Origin: Magnaporthiopsis rhizophila | Taxonomy: Eukaryota; Ascomycota; Sordariomycetes; Magnaporthales; Magnaporthaceae | Direction: 5' to 3' | DNA length: 64,000 nucleotides | Assembly (NCBI GenBank): GCA_003049465.1 | Contig: PYSS01000016.1 | Location: 1-64,000, forward strand | Shown: in pieces, positions 48,201 through 59,053 of the stretch | Layout: each line of letters begins with the position of its first letter | Numbering within the stretch: the stretch's first letter is position 1 | Made by a program: the position numbers and the translations under genes | Notes under the pieces: model-generated | The model's database searches: none | The model's input: only the letters and a program-made list of their open reading frames with translations | Told to the model about the DNA's origin: nothing

Positions 48201-50745
48201 ACAAAAATAATTAAAAGAAAAAATTAAAAAGGGATTTACCAAACCTTTTGATTCCCTTATGGGATACGAAATTTTGTTTATTTTTAAAAAAAACAGGGAA
48301 AAACGGATATATATCGATTATCGTTTGTTAAATTAAAAAATAATAAAGGATTGGTATTTTTTACCCCTGATTAATAAGCTTAAAAATAAGCTCGGAAAAA
48401 ATTAGTGGTTTATAACCCTAAATTTATACAAAATTTATGGCCTATTAAAGATTAAAAAGGGTGATAAATAAAAAACCGCTTTTTAAATTAAGCTTGAAAT
48501 TTTCGAATTATTAGTAATAATTTTCGGATTTATTAATATACCGGCCATATTTTAACGAATAATTAACCATATATTACAAAAATACCTTAATATTTTCGTT
48601 TTTGTACCTGGATAATATTTTGATCTTTTCAAATATGCTGGAAAAGTATAAATAATACGTGCACAAAATATTATAAAAATTGCAGGATACAAAGCTTTTG
48701 ATTAACCCGGATAAATATATATGGCATTTTTTAAAAATAATTTTCCTCGGATTTATTATTAAACAAGGGAAAATTCGAATAAAACCCAAAAAGGTATAGG
48801 CGGTAAAAAACTGGCCTATACCCACCATAATTAAAAAAATATAAAGTTTCCTAAAATTTTTGAATTTTTACCGAAAATTTATCCGAAATTTTAACAAAAA
48901 GGCTATACCATTTACAAATTTTACCAAAAATAATACCCAGTTTTATTGGGAAATATAAAAACAAATAGTTTTTAAATTGCTAAAAAAAGCTATTATTTAA
49001 ATATTGGTACTAATAATGCCAAACCCAAAAAAACCTTTTAAGGTTAAGATTAATGCGTTGGATTTTGCTATCAAAAGATAGCTGGAATAATAAAATAACC
49101 AAAAAAAATTGCATTTTTGTGCATTTTTTTTGCAAAAATTAAATAAACTTAAGCTAAATTACCAAATCCATAATAAAAAAAATTTTGCTATTATTAAAAC
49201 TTTAAAAAAATGAAAAGTATATTTATACAAAACCAATTATTAAATTATAATATATACCGATTATAAAAACCTGTTATAATTTATTATTAGCCAAATACTA
49301 AACAAAAAAACAAATCTGATAAAATTAATTTTTTTAAAATTATAATTTTCGAATTAAGGTTAAAAAAGGATTAAAAAATGGCTAAACGGATGTTTTAAGC
49401 TGTTAATTAAATTATTAAGCGGATATACCACCAAAAATATGTATAATTTTGGCCAAAGGATTAAATGGATCCCTGATTTCGATATAGCAGGTATTAGCCA
49501 AAATAACCCGATAAAAAATTTGGACCCCAGAAAAAATCCAGCTGGTTTATAACCAAATAATTAATAAATACCAGGGGGTTGCTAAAACCTGGAAAAGGTT
49601 TTAGCAATATTACAGATTTATAAAAACTTATACCGAAATATAAAATGCAATTAAAAATCGCAAGGATTATGCAAAAAATAAAACTAATAGGCATAAACTT
49701 TATAAATTGTTACAATTTTTGCCAATATTTAGCAAAATATAGCAAAAAGTTACGGCAAATTTTATTATAAAATTGCCCAAATTAAAAAAACTTTTTATAA
49801 ATATCCAGTACAATAATATTATAATAATGGTTAACCGATTTACCAAATATGCTATATATTTATCGTTTAAAAAAAATACAAAAGCTATGGATTTGGCTTA
49901 TATTTTTATCCGGAATATAATTGCGAAATACGGAATATTGGACCGTATAATTTTAAACCGAAACAAATTATTTAATAGCAAGTTTTGGAAATAATTTATA
50001 ACCAATTTAAGTATAAAACATACCTTTTTTACAATTTATTATTTTTAAACAGATAGGCAAATAAAACAAACAAATCAAACTATAAAATAATATTTATATT
50101 ATTTTATTAATTATAAATAAAATAATTAGGTATAATTATTTTTTATAGTATAATTTGTTTATAACAGTTTAATATATAAAAGTACGGGAATTATACCGTT
50201 TTGTGCAAATTATGGGTATATATTTACGGTGTATAAAAAACCCAGGGCAAAACTATATATTTTAATAACAAAAATATAGGTAAAAAAATTTATCAAACTG
50301 CACAAAACCCTTCAAATAAAGCTAAAAAAATTGCAATAATGCATATTTATATAGGCCAACAAAAAAAGGATCGAAAAACCAACCTTTAAAAAAGGGAATA
50401 ACATTTATCTTTTTTAATATAATATCAAAATAAAACGATTAAATAACAAATTAAACCATAAAAAATTAGGACCGTTTAAAATTTTAAAAAGGTTTTTTAA
50501 TATTAATTATAAATTTTAACTGCTATTAATTATAAAAAATTATCCGATTTTTTATATCGATTTATTTAAACCAGTACCACCAGGGTTTAAAAATAATAAA
50601 TTAATAAAAATTAACCCAAAATAAAAGTACAAAATCGAAAAAATTTTGGACAAAAAAATTATTAACGGAATTAAGCATTATTTAATTAAATAAGCAGGAT
50701 ACAAAATCGAAAAAAGCATTTGGGAAAAAAAAATAAACCTAAAAG
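45245..50745 (+). pseudogene. E6 gag-pol relic
   Basis: The gag frame 45245-45562 (105 codons) is the best preserved gag start in the window, with FYKFPLPNKYNRKKSKIK and a following FYRDHFQRKKQK. Integrase core frame 49773-49994 keeps MVNRFTKYAIYLSF and DRIILNRNKLF with Asp-to-Asn changes. The chromodomain W in VKWAGY is a stop. Minus-strand frames at 45302, 45944 and 48574 are antisense shadows. Confidence 0.85.
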
Positions 50746-50889
50746 GTGCGCTAAAAGCTTTTAAAAAGTACCAACGGAAAACCTTTGGTAAAAAATTAAT
50801 ACCAGTGCCAAAATTTGGATTTCGGCTCGGAATGCTAATATCAGGGTAATTTATCTGGTTAAAGCAAAATTAATAAATTAAAATTAGGG

Positions 50890-51314
50890 ATTGCCCCGTG
50901 ATTGGCCCAGCTCGGAAATAATGGAGGAAAATTGGGAGCCAATAAATTTGGGGGCGCAGCAAAGGCCTATATGGCCGCCTTTTCGGCCTCCTTTTACTTA
51001 ACCTGCTTCAGCTTTTTAATGTTACTAATCCTGCGGCGGATTGCACAGGTCAGTTTTTTACGCTATTGTTTTTTTTGCTTATAAAAATGCTCGATTTTTG
51101 CGTTTACCGATCGACGTTTTTCTTTTGCAGCTTTTAGCTTCTTTTTTATATAAATGTGCTAAATATTATAGGTAAAAAAGTGCTCGGAAAATGGGCCCAG
51201 AATATTGCAACAAAAGCGCCCGAGATAAACGTACCGATTGCAATACAAACGATTACACAAAAACATATTACAATAAGCAAAACTATTGGCTTTATAATTA
51301 AAACAAAAAGGTAT
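50890..51314 (-). pseudogene. E6 antisense ORF (aORF)
   Basis: Minus-strand frame beginning IPFCFNYKANSFAYC (start ATG now ATA). It continues NRLYCNRYVYLGRFCCNILG, then KKKLKAAKEKRRSVNAKIEH, FYKQKKQ and RRRISNIKKLKQVK*KEAEK. It keeps the cysteine cluster with two C-to-Y changes, and the longest readable coiled-coil segment of the five copies. Opposite to E6 gag-pol. Confidence 0.62.
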
Positions 51315-51520
51315 AATAATAAAGGACAAAATAATAAAAATAAAAAGGTTATTTTAATAAACGGTCGAAAATATCGGCTTATATTTTTGCACCTAACCAA
51401 TTATTTTGTTAAAAAAAAATAAAAATAAAAAATAATAAAGAAAAAAAGCACTTATTATTAACAAAAAAAGGGGGCTGCAGGTTTTGGCCAAAGGAATTTG
51501 GCCTAAAAAGGGAAACCTAA

Positions 51521-51969
51521 TATTACAACCATAGCTGGCAAAAAACAGAAGGGCTGGGGCTAATTTTCAGCAGAATACCTTTACCCCGCAGTTATAAAAG
51601 CCAAAAGCCGAATAACCGAGGCCAAAAAAGAATCACATAATTAGGCATTTACCTAAACACGGGTAATATATCTGCTATAAATATAACAAACATAGCACGG
51701 TAATATGTTTGCTATAAACATAGCAAATATAGCACAGATATGGTATAAAGATTTACGGGTATATAAAAAAGGATTTCCCTTATATTAGGTAATTTTGACG
51801 GAGGCTTCGGCATCAGTTAACCTAAGTTAGCTCCAAGGCACCCCTTTGGGCAAGCAATTGAGACCTTTGTTACTACCTTAGTCCCAGCACAAGCGATTTT
51901 GTGGAAACGTTACTGCTCAGCACCTCTCCTAACGTACCCTACCCTAGGAGCAGAGAACCGTTTGTAACA
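51521..51969 (+). repeat. E6 3' LTR (449 bp)
   Basis: Termini TATTACAA (decayed) and TTGTAACA. Two 37-bp units where the 5' LTR has one. AAAAAGGGAAACCTAA abuts it as polypurine tract. Confidence 0.92.
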
Positions 51970-52228
51970 GAACCCTTCGAAATAGCTCCCCTTATATAAG
52001 CCACCGAGTGGCCCGTGCTTTGTGGGGTTAGATACATATCTATAGAGGGGTTGGGCACCTAGCCTTTTTTTATTTGCGAGGGTTTTGTATCCGGCTGAAC
52101 CGCCCCAATCGCCTGGCGTCCTGATGTCCGTTGGTTCCAGGGGAGACGACGCCTGCGCGGCGATCCCCGTGTGACAAGGGCCACATCCGTCGCGGTGCTG
52201 ATTCTTTGCATCTACATCGCTAAGCCCA
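51970..52228. other. First GC-rich DNA outside the repeat block
   Basis: Composition changes within a few dozen bases of the E6 edge. A minus-strand open frame spans 51910-52494 but runs into the LTR and shows no domain, so I do not call it a gene. Confidence 0.5.
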
Positions 52229-52654
52229 TCATTTTCCCGATGTTCGCTGTCTGGCCCGGAGAGTGTGTTGTTGTGGCCGTTTGGCTTGCCGGCTGGCTGT
52301 TGCAGTGAAAGTGCTCGAGGAAACGAAATGGATGGGTGGGTGATGGCTTTCAAATGGGGGAAACGGGTGGAGACGGCTGCCAGGAACTGCATCCAGTTTG
52401 ACCTCCGAGGGTCGCCCTGAAACAGACATCCCAAAGTCGAAGACTTCAAGTATACAATCATAATCACGATCAGGTTCCAGCGCAATGGATTCATTGTCGA
52501 CTTGTTGAAGTGGGCGGACGTTGAAAGTCCAGCCCAGATCGTCCCAGCTTGAAAGTATTGACGCCAGCCTAGTAGGTGGCCATCGAGGCGTCAAACGAGC
52601 AAGCCTTGCCACCAACCCACATATCATCCCGGGCAAAGACGAAAGCCTCGGCAA
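52229..52654 (-). pseudogene. Unrecognised minus-strand coding remnant
   Basis: A 141-codon frame containing WDDLGWTFNVRPLQQVDNES and EPDRDYDCILEVFDFGMSVS, which looks protein-like in composition. The end is low-complexity and no domain is recognised. It may be a fragment of a larger gene; a second minus frame overlaps it (51910-52494). Low certainty that either is expressed. Confidence 0.3.
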
Positions 52655-53590
52655 AGACCTGGGCGTGAAGACAGCTGAGCACGCCTAGAGAGGGAGACTA
52701 GGTGATCTCAAACTCGGAAAGGCTTTTGTTTTGACCATATCTCGGACAGGGATCCCAAGTTCACCAGCGTGTTTCTGGAGGGGCCTGTTTGAGGACCTGA
52801 AAACGAAGCCCAGGGCTGTGGGCAGTCAGAGCGAATAGGCCAACAAGCCGAGACGGACTGCTGAGGGACAAGCATTGTCCGCAAAGATCTCTATCAGGTA
52901 CCAGATACGATACCTCCACGGCGGTCAGCCATTTGCTCCCGGCTCATTTTGGGATACTAGAGGCAAGACGACATGTCATTGAAAGGGTTCTGGCGCTACG
53001 CTGAGACAAGCATGTCGCGACGGGCCTGGCGGAGACCTACCGACGGAGGCGTACGCTTTGTTCGAAGCGGCGCAGGCGTCACCTTTACCGCGACGGCAGC
53101 GGCCACAGGCCGCATACAAGGACGACCACCCAGGGCAAGTTCGGCAAGCTCCGCGTTGTCATGTACGTCTCGCCATCTCGACGCTCTCCCGAGCAACACA
53201 GTGTGCCTGGCCAAAGGACCATACTTCCTGACGTGCGTCAAGAGTGCGGCCGAGGCCGCTGTGGTCTTTTACGAGAGCATAGTCGGGGAAAACGAAACAT
53301 ACCGTTGCCTCTCCCTGCCGGTACTTTAGCGCGTCTTCGGAAACTCGTCAAGAACAGCCGTGACGGGAACGGCCTCGTCTCCTGCCTCAACTCTCACGAC
53401 GCGGTAATTAGTGACCAAACTCCAGGCACACTCCGATCAGGAGATGGAGCTCCAGTACGCCTTGCCGGGCATGCCAACAAGCTTATTGCCCACCCGGCAG
53501 GACAACCCATGTCGACCCAAGTCAACAAGAATCTGTCCGCCTCCCAGCGGATCCAGCGGGCTCTGGTGAGGGAGCGAGCTCTTCCGGAGG
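52655..53590. other. GC-rich region with conflicting frames, no gene assigned
   Basis: Overlapping open frames on both strands (52973-53329 +, 52996-53241 -, 53161-53652 +). The plus-strand piece CVKSAAEAAVVFYESIVGEN near 53235-53295 looks protein-like and may be part of a frameshifted gene. I recognise no family. Confidence 0.35.
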
Positions 53591-53591
53591 C

Positions 53592-54124
53592 TTACTCCAG
53601 GTTGCCTGTCCGGGACGGAGCTTGCCGCAAATTACCTGACCGGTGGTCTTGACCTTTAGGGGGGCAATTGTTGCATTCGAACTCGACGTAGAGGTGCTCC
53701 TCATTGTCGGAGTCGCCCTCGATCTCGTCCTCATCGGGCACGCGACAGCGACCCGAATCCTTTTTTGTGGCGAGCGTGCTGGAATTGAGACAGGTTATGC
53801 GCGGACAGATCAGGCGGGCTCCCGGGTCATCACCGACCCCCTGCCTTCCCGTGCGTGGCTTCCTTGTAGGAGTAATGCGTGTCGTCTTCGGTGCTCGGTC
53901 ACATAGAAATTGGCACCTAGACATTCTCTGGGACCAGACACCGTGTTCATGGGGGAGTTGGCATCATTCCTTATATTGTTGTCGTCGAAGCAGCACGCAG
54001 CCGATATGCCGTCAATGGGCCACCACCCGATGCCAGTAATGTCCCAAGAACCAGCTGTCGCGGTTCGAATTCTCTGTGAGACAAAGAGACATCCTCCCAG
54101 TCCGTGTCTCGTGGCTGGGTCCAC
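53592..54124 (-). pseudogene. Unrecognised minus-strand cysteine-containing coding remnant
   Basis: Two overlapping minus frames: 53810-54124 (with WDITGIGWWPIDGISAACCF and SGPRECLGANFYVTEH) and 53592-53924 (with an acidic stretch DEDEIEGDSDNEEHLYVEFE followed by CNNC). Together they could be one frameshifted or spliced cysteine-rich protein just downstream of the small secreted protein gene. No family recognised. Confidence 0.3.
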
Positions 54125-54430
54125 TTAGAACAGGCAGTTGCCGCCCCCAGCCTTGTTGATGAAACTGTTCGGCGTGGGAGGAAAAAAAAAAAAACAACAA
54201 GTCAGCTCAAGTGCTCGCATCATGTGTACTTGGGGAAGAACCAACCATTGGTCCCCAGACTGGCCGTCGCCGCAAAAAACCACGCCGTCATCACGGCCAC
54301 TGGGGTTGCAGATGAGACCATTCTTCCGGCCAATGGCGACGCGCTCTTCCTGGGTCTTCTTGCGGGTCTGCGGAGTAGTGGCAATGACAAGGCCGGCAAA
54401 GGCAACGACGAGGAGGGTCTTGAACTGCAT
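54125..54430 (-). CDS. Small secreted protein, hypothetical
   Basis: Begins MQFKTLLVVAFAGLVIA, a typical fungal signal peptide, followed by a charged stretch and GLICNPSGRDDGVVFCGDGQ. The unspliced frame gives 101 residues ending GGGNCLF. A good donor (GTACAC, 54229) and acceptors at 54165 or 54152 suggest an intron of 65 or 78 nt with a GCTGAC branch-like sequence and a T-rich tract. The 78-nt version keeps the GGGNCLF end and gives about 75 residues; the 65-nt version shifts frame and stops near 54012. Three cysteines at most. Function unknown. Confidence 0.55.
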   Translation of the reverse strand: MQFKTLLVVAFAGLVIATTPQTRKKTQEERVAIGRKNGLICNPSGRDDGVVFCGDGQSGDQWLVLPQVHMMRALELTCCFFFFPPTPNSFINKAGGGNCLF

Positions 54431-54870
54431 GTTTGCGGTGGATAATGGAACCGAAATGAAGGCGATGGTTGTCGCAAGAAGAAAAGCGAAGGTGAATGAA
54501 ACGTTGATGGACCGGCCAATCGGAGAAGTGAAGTCGAAGCTGCTTGTTGGAAGGAGGTGGATGAGGCTTGCTGATGAGAGGAGAGTGCTTGGATCAATGG
54601 CGGTCGGACGGGAGCGGTATTATACGTGATCAGACGATATGGCAGATCCAGCCATACGCCAGAGGCGCTGGGCCGCGAACCATTGCAACGTCAGACGCCA
54701 CTTTTTTAAAGGTCTTGGCCGGTTTTAAGCCCCTAAAAGGGCCGATTATGGTTATTTTTGATGCGACGAGCGACACGTCCGTTTTCGTCGCATTAGCCCA
54801 CTATTTTTCTGTTTCGGCATGATCGCTGTCGCCCCAGCTTGTGGCGATCACCTCGCAATGGGAAGGCTAG
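54431..54870. promoter_or_regulatory. Upstream region of the small secreted protein gene
   Basis: About 440 bp without a convincing frame. AT-richer than the coding DNA around it (near 54690-54790), which fits a promoter. No defined box can be assigned. Confidence 0.3.
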
Positions 54871-55542
54871 GATCAGGGTCTCGGATTGGCCGTCGGCATT
54901 TGGCAATGGTTCATATTTCTAGGTAGAAACGCGCCTTCCGCCTGCATGCCCCTTTTTCCCCCTTTCGGCAGGTCCATCTTTATCGAGCCTTCCCCGCGAT
55001 CCAGGGTTGCATCGAGACGGTAGTCGAGACGACTCGGGGGGGCCCTGCTCTTACTCCTAATGTAGGGGAGACGCAGCCAAACGCACCCAAGACGGCCTTG
55101 TGCGTGCAGACCCGCAACAGCGGCTCGAGATTTTCGCCCTTCTGGGTGAATGCAGAAAAATCGCTCAAGGGAAGAGGAACGCCTCCCAAGACTGGTGGTC
55201 CCTCTTTGAAGAGCACCACGGCCTCCCGCGCGTCCGTCCGGTCTACCATTCGGGCCCGACGGTGCCGCCGTGTCTCTTTCCTTCAAGGAGAGCCGATTTG
55301 GACCCCAAAGGCGCGCGGCCTTGGGCAATCATGCGACCTTGGCGAGCGCAGGTGGGAATCCAAGACACCGGGACTTGGCTGGGGATGTTGCTACTGCCAA
55401 CACGTTGGAATCCGTCTACGGCCTTGTCAGTCTCACATATTCGACTTTGAAAGAATACCACAGCCGCAAGTCAACACCGCCTGCGTTAAAATCCACAGGC
55501 AAGAAACGGGGCATAAGGACTGGTGGCCTCCACCCTGGTCAA

Positions 55543-55573
<31 letters not shown>

Positions 55574-55940
55574 GAGCGCGCTAAGGTCTGCTACGCGATA
55601 GCCTGGCGCGTCAGTGGTCTTGACGCGATGGTGTCCGTGCTCGTGCTCGACTCTCCAACACACTTGCGAGGCATCGACAAAACTGTTTCAGAAATCCACC
55701 CTGGAGCCAGCGACACTGCATGCGGTCTAGGCAAGACCACCAGCGTCACTCCCGGAAACGGCAGCGGCGTCGTCAAGACTGTCACAACAGACACTGCACG
55801 CACGGCCCTCGGGCGCCAAAACCGGGCGGCGACAGGGTGGAGAAGCGTCCTGGCGGCACAGCAGCGGCGGCAGCAGGAGCACCAACCAAAGCCAACACCC
55901 CCTCAGCGACGTCGATCTCAGGCGCCTACGAGGTGACGAG
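54871..55940. other. GC-rich region with conflicting frames, no gene assigned
   Basis: Frames on both strands overlap. A minus-strand piece at about 55060-55180 (QKGENLEPLLRVCTHKAVLG) looks protein-like but has no recognised family. A 26-T homopolymer lies at 55546-55571. Confidence 0.35.
55546..55571. repeat. T26 homopolymer
   Basis: Perfect run of 26 T. Read on the minus strand it could be a poly(A) tail of a retroposed sequence, but no target duplication or donor was identified. Confidence 0.6.
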
Positions 55941-56449
55941 CACCGCGCTGCAGTCCGGATGGCCTGACATCACGGCGGACATGCGGCCGCGCGTGGCGCC
56001 GTCGATGCGATGTGCCCGGCGTCTACATCGCGTCCTTCGATTTTGGCGTCCTCGAGGGCCTCATGCTCATCGGCACGGACCAGGACGCCATCCCGGCGTG
56101 CAGCCGCGCGCTAGACGAGGCGCCGCGGCGCGGGTACAGGCGCGGGTTCTACCAGGGGCCCAACCCGTTTCTGCCTCGAGGCCGAAGGAAGAAGGAGATG
56201 GAGCAAGCCGTGAAGCCGGCCGTTTCCGTTAGGTACCTGCTCAACTGACGCGGGTTCGAGACGGGCGAGGGCGAGGTCGACGGCGGCGACTATTGGGGTG
56301 AGCTCAAGTTTGCGGACGCGGGGCTGGCAAAGTTTTCCGGCGAGATGGAGATCAGCTTCGTCTCGGGCCTCACCGACATTCGTGGCGTCAAGGTGTCGGA
56401 CGAGGCGCCCGGTGTCGATACGGATGAGTGGATGGAGTACCACATGTGA
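55920..56449 (+). pseudogene. Unrecognised coding relic with in-frame stop
   Basis: Frame from about 56012 reads VPGVYIASFDFGVLEGLMLI and DEAPRRGYRRGFYQGPNPF up to YLLN, then TGA (56246-56248), and continues in the same frame for 66 codons: RGFETGEGEVDGGDYWGELK, FSGEMEISFVSGLTDIRGVK and finally TDEWMEYHM with TGA at 56447-56449. The upstream part (AYEVTSTALQSGWPDITADM) is in another frame, so one frameshift near 56000 and one stop break it. The stop could come from TGG or CGA by one transition. Family not recognised. Confidence 0.45.
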
Positions 56450-56659
56450 CTTGGCGTAAGGTTGGTGAGCTGTAAGATGTCGAATCTCCAGATGGCGAGC
56501 ACACAAACAAGATCGCTATTTGGAAGGACGAGTGCACATCCAGATGCAATATCATTACAAGCGGTCCACACCAAGACTACGACCACTTGTGATGTGATGC
56601 ACGACCGCCACCCGCGACCTCTATCCGTCCACCTTCCCAGCGACAGCGACCCAAACGGG

Positions 56660-58650
56660 ATCACATTCTATGCGCCGCCCATGGGCGGGGCGCCGACGGG
56701 GAAGATGCTGCGCTTGGACTTGACGTTGCAGAACGGCGCCGACACCTTCTTGAAGGCCGTTATCTTGCCGCCGACCCCTTGGCCCATCTTCTTGATCCCG
56801 AGCTGGCTCCATGCCGCGGGCCCGGCTGGCGGCACGCCAGCACCAGACCAAAAATAGCTATGGGTCTTGCTCTTGGTATCGACGCTGAGCAGATGCAATG
56901 CGGCCTCGGCGCCCGCGCCGATCGTGACGTCACGCTGACCAGGCTCGCGATGGTGCTGGCCAGCTGGCCCATGATGGGAACGAACACGAAGTTGGCGCCC
57001 AGTAGGAGCAGGATCGTATTCTTGCGCTTGTCTTCCTCCCACTTGTCGGCCGTGTGCGAGACCTCTTTCAATGGCGCCCAAGGCCTCCTGCGCCATGAAG
57101 ATGCGCATGGCGACGGCGTCGACGGGGTCAAAAGCTGACGCCTGGTACGTATTCTCTTGCATCTGCTTGACGGCTTTCGGCATGTCGCTCACAAAACCTT
57201 GACACCCCCATCCGCCAAGAACTTGGCAACGTTGGTCGCGAATTTGTTGCGGTTGGCAGCGTTCATGGCCTGCCGCAGGATATCATACGCGCCCGGCTCA
57301 GTTGAGCATCCCCAGTCGCCAAAGGAGATGACTTTCTTTGCGCCGCCAAGACTGGACGTCTTGAACTTGTCCGGCTGCTTGAAATCGTCCCTGATCTTGA
57401 CGGCCCAGTCGTTGTATTGATATCGGTGAAGGCCCACTGGATAATAGTCTACGTGCTGTCCGTGTTTGCATTCTCGACATGCTGCCACAAACAGTCACGG
57501 CTGAAGTTCCACATCTCAAAGTATCCGATGCGACCGAAGCTGGACGGCATGTCGATGCTGACAATGTCCGTGCCGCAGATAGACACGCAGCCGTTCTACA
57601 GTCTGCACGGCGAGCGAGGCTGCCCGAAGGCACCGTGCTGTTGGATATGGTTCCATTCGATCTCGGCACGTCGTCAAAGGGCCCAAGTCCGGCCTTGTCT
57701 TCCACGACCGAGACGTCCTCCAGCTCAGTCGTAGACTCAAAGCTAGTCGCGCACTTGGCCTGACTCCAGCTGCGGACGGCATTCTCCACGGACGTGACGT
57801 TCCCCGTGAGGTCTAGGACAAACCCAAAGGCGTGGCGGCCGGTGCGGTCCGGGGCGCCGCAAAGCCGGGCCGCCATCGGCGTGGCCTGGCCGGACCGCAT
57901 CTGGTCGAGGAGAGACTTGGCGGCGGAAGCGACTGTGCCACGACCGAATGGGCTGTCGATATAGACGCCGGCCACGACTCCCTGGTGGTAGGAGAACATG
58001 ATGGTTCCTCGTACGGCGAGTGGCCCGAGTCAGAATGCTCCTCCAGCGCCTTGGGTGTTTTGAAGCCGCGCCATCCCCTTGCAATCGAGTTCGGGGTCAG
58101 TACAGGTGGCGGCCAGCTGCACCGAGGCTTTGTTTTGGTAGCGGAAGCACGCGCGCTGGCTGCGTCGCACCCAGGTTGCGTGGCGCTTCAGCATGCTACC
58201 GCTGCGCCGGTGGGTTCTAGTGGCGTCTGGGGATGGCGAGATCCTTCCGGCTGCGGTGCCATTGTACAGCCCGTTGACTCTGGAGTTGGCATTTCCAGCA
58301 GTACAGGTGGTGATCTTTGTAGGGGTTTTCGGGCCCAGAAAAAGGTTGGATAGCGCAAAAGACATCAGCATCGGCTCTTCACAGACCACAAATCGTTGCG
58401 ATGAGCTGTACATGATCCAATCTGACGAGGGGCTGCCATCACATGCTTGAGGGCACGGATGAAGCTGCTGATAGTAGTTGGTTCCGTCGCCCACTCCCTC
58501 GAGCGGCACGTCCAGCAGGCCATCGTCCTGGGCGAACAGAATAGAGGAAGTACAACACTGCGCGCGGCATTCGTTACTGACACACGACTGGACGGCTAGG
58601 GTCACCCGGAAGGGTTCGACGGCTAAACCAGATCCATAGAAAAGATAGCC
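56660..58650 (-). pseudogene. GH18 subgroup C (killer-toxin alpha-like) chitinase, decayed
   Basis: On the minus strand from the right, pieces match this family in order. (1) The N-terminal Cys-rich region: LHPCPQACDGSPSSDWIMYS and CEEPMLMSFALSN (58240-58600). (2) GVVAGVYIDSPFGRGTVASA and HAFGFVLDLTG (57740-57990), the segment before the LysM/hevein modules. (3) The start of the GH18 barrel: IGYFEMWNFSRDC, YQYNDWAVKIRDD and AKKVISFGDWGCSTEPGAYD (57190-57530). (4) The C-terminal tail with FDPVDAVAMRIFMAQEALGA and a hydrophobic stretch (56860-57190). LysM/hevein modules and the catalytic DxxDxDxE part of the barrel are missing, and the pieces are in different frames. Family members are secreted chitinases. 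Divergent from the LysM gene at 59054. Confidence 0.75.
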
Positions 58651-58667
58651 AACCGGGTCAAGGAGCC

Positions 58668-58840
58668 ATGGACCACTGGCAGACGGCCATCGATAAGGAA
58701 ACCATCAACATCGTGGATAAGAACAAGGGCCTGCGACGATCACAAGGAGGCGCACGATCAGCTGGAAATGCAACTCGACCAGGCCAAAATCGCGGCGGCC
58801 AGAGCGGCGACCTTGCGTAAGGTAGACCAGGTAGGTAGAA
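58668..58840 (+). pseudogene. Short helical coding fragment
   Basis: ATG at 58668 gives MDHWQTAIDKETINIVDKN, then after a frameshift HKEAHDQLEMQLDQAKIAAA and TLRKVDQV, a helical, coiled-coil-like sequence ending at a possible splice donor (GTAGGT). It sits in the gap between chitinase and LysM genes. No family recognised; it may be the start of a gene lost further on. Confidence 0.35.
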
Positions 58841-59053
58841 AAACCGGCTGAGATGTTGCGACATGCCGGAGACGTAACCTGGATAGCTTCCCCGCCAGCT
58901 GGGGCAACGTGCCGTCCAAGAATCATACATGAACTGGCCCATCATGCCTCAAACAGCTTCCAGCTTCTCTTGCAGGCCAGGTCGACCAGACATACTGTCT
59001 TCAACCTCTCTACTCCCCCAGTTGCGGACCAAGGCACCTAACAGTAATCAAAA

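Larger units (their letters stand above)
44791..51969 (+). mobile_element. E6: Ty3/gypsy chromovirus-type LTR retrotransposon, RIP-inactivated
   Basis: LTRs 44791-45202 (412 bp) and 51521-51969 (449 bp), with a perfect GAACC duplication (44786-44790, 51970-51974). The 37-bp length difference equals one tandem unit. Plus-strand domains: gag about 45250-46000 (open frame 45245-45562), zinc knuckle 46115-46156 (all four ligands Tyr), protease about 47640-47840, RT about 48250-48780 with YLDN at 48605-48616, RNase H about 48960-49350, integrase about 49690-50090, GPY/F about 50390-50570, chromodomain about 50640-50745. aORF on the minus strand. It marks the edge of the AT-rich block. Confidence 0.94.

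Noticed and set aside
51910..52494. 194-codon minus-strand open frame
   Set aside because: It extends into the E6 LTR and has no domain or coding-like composition along its length.
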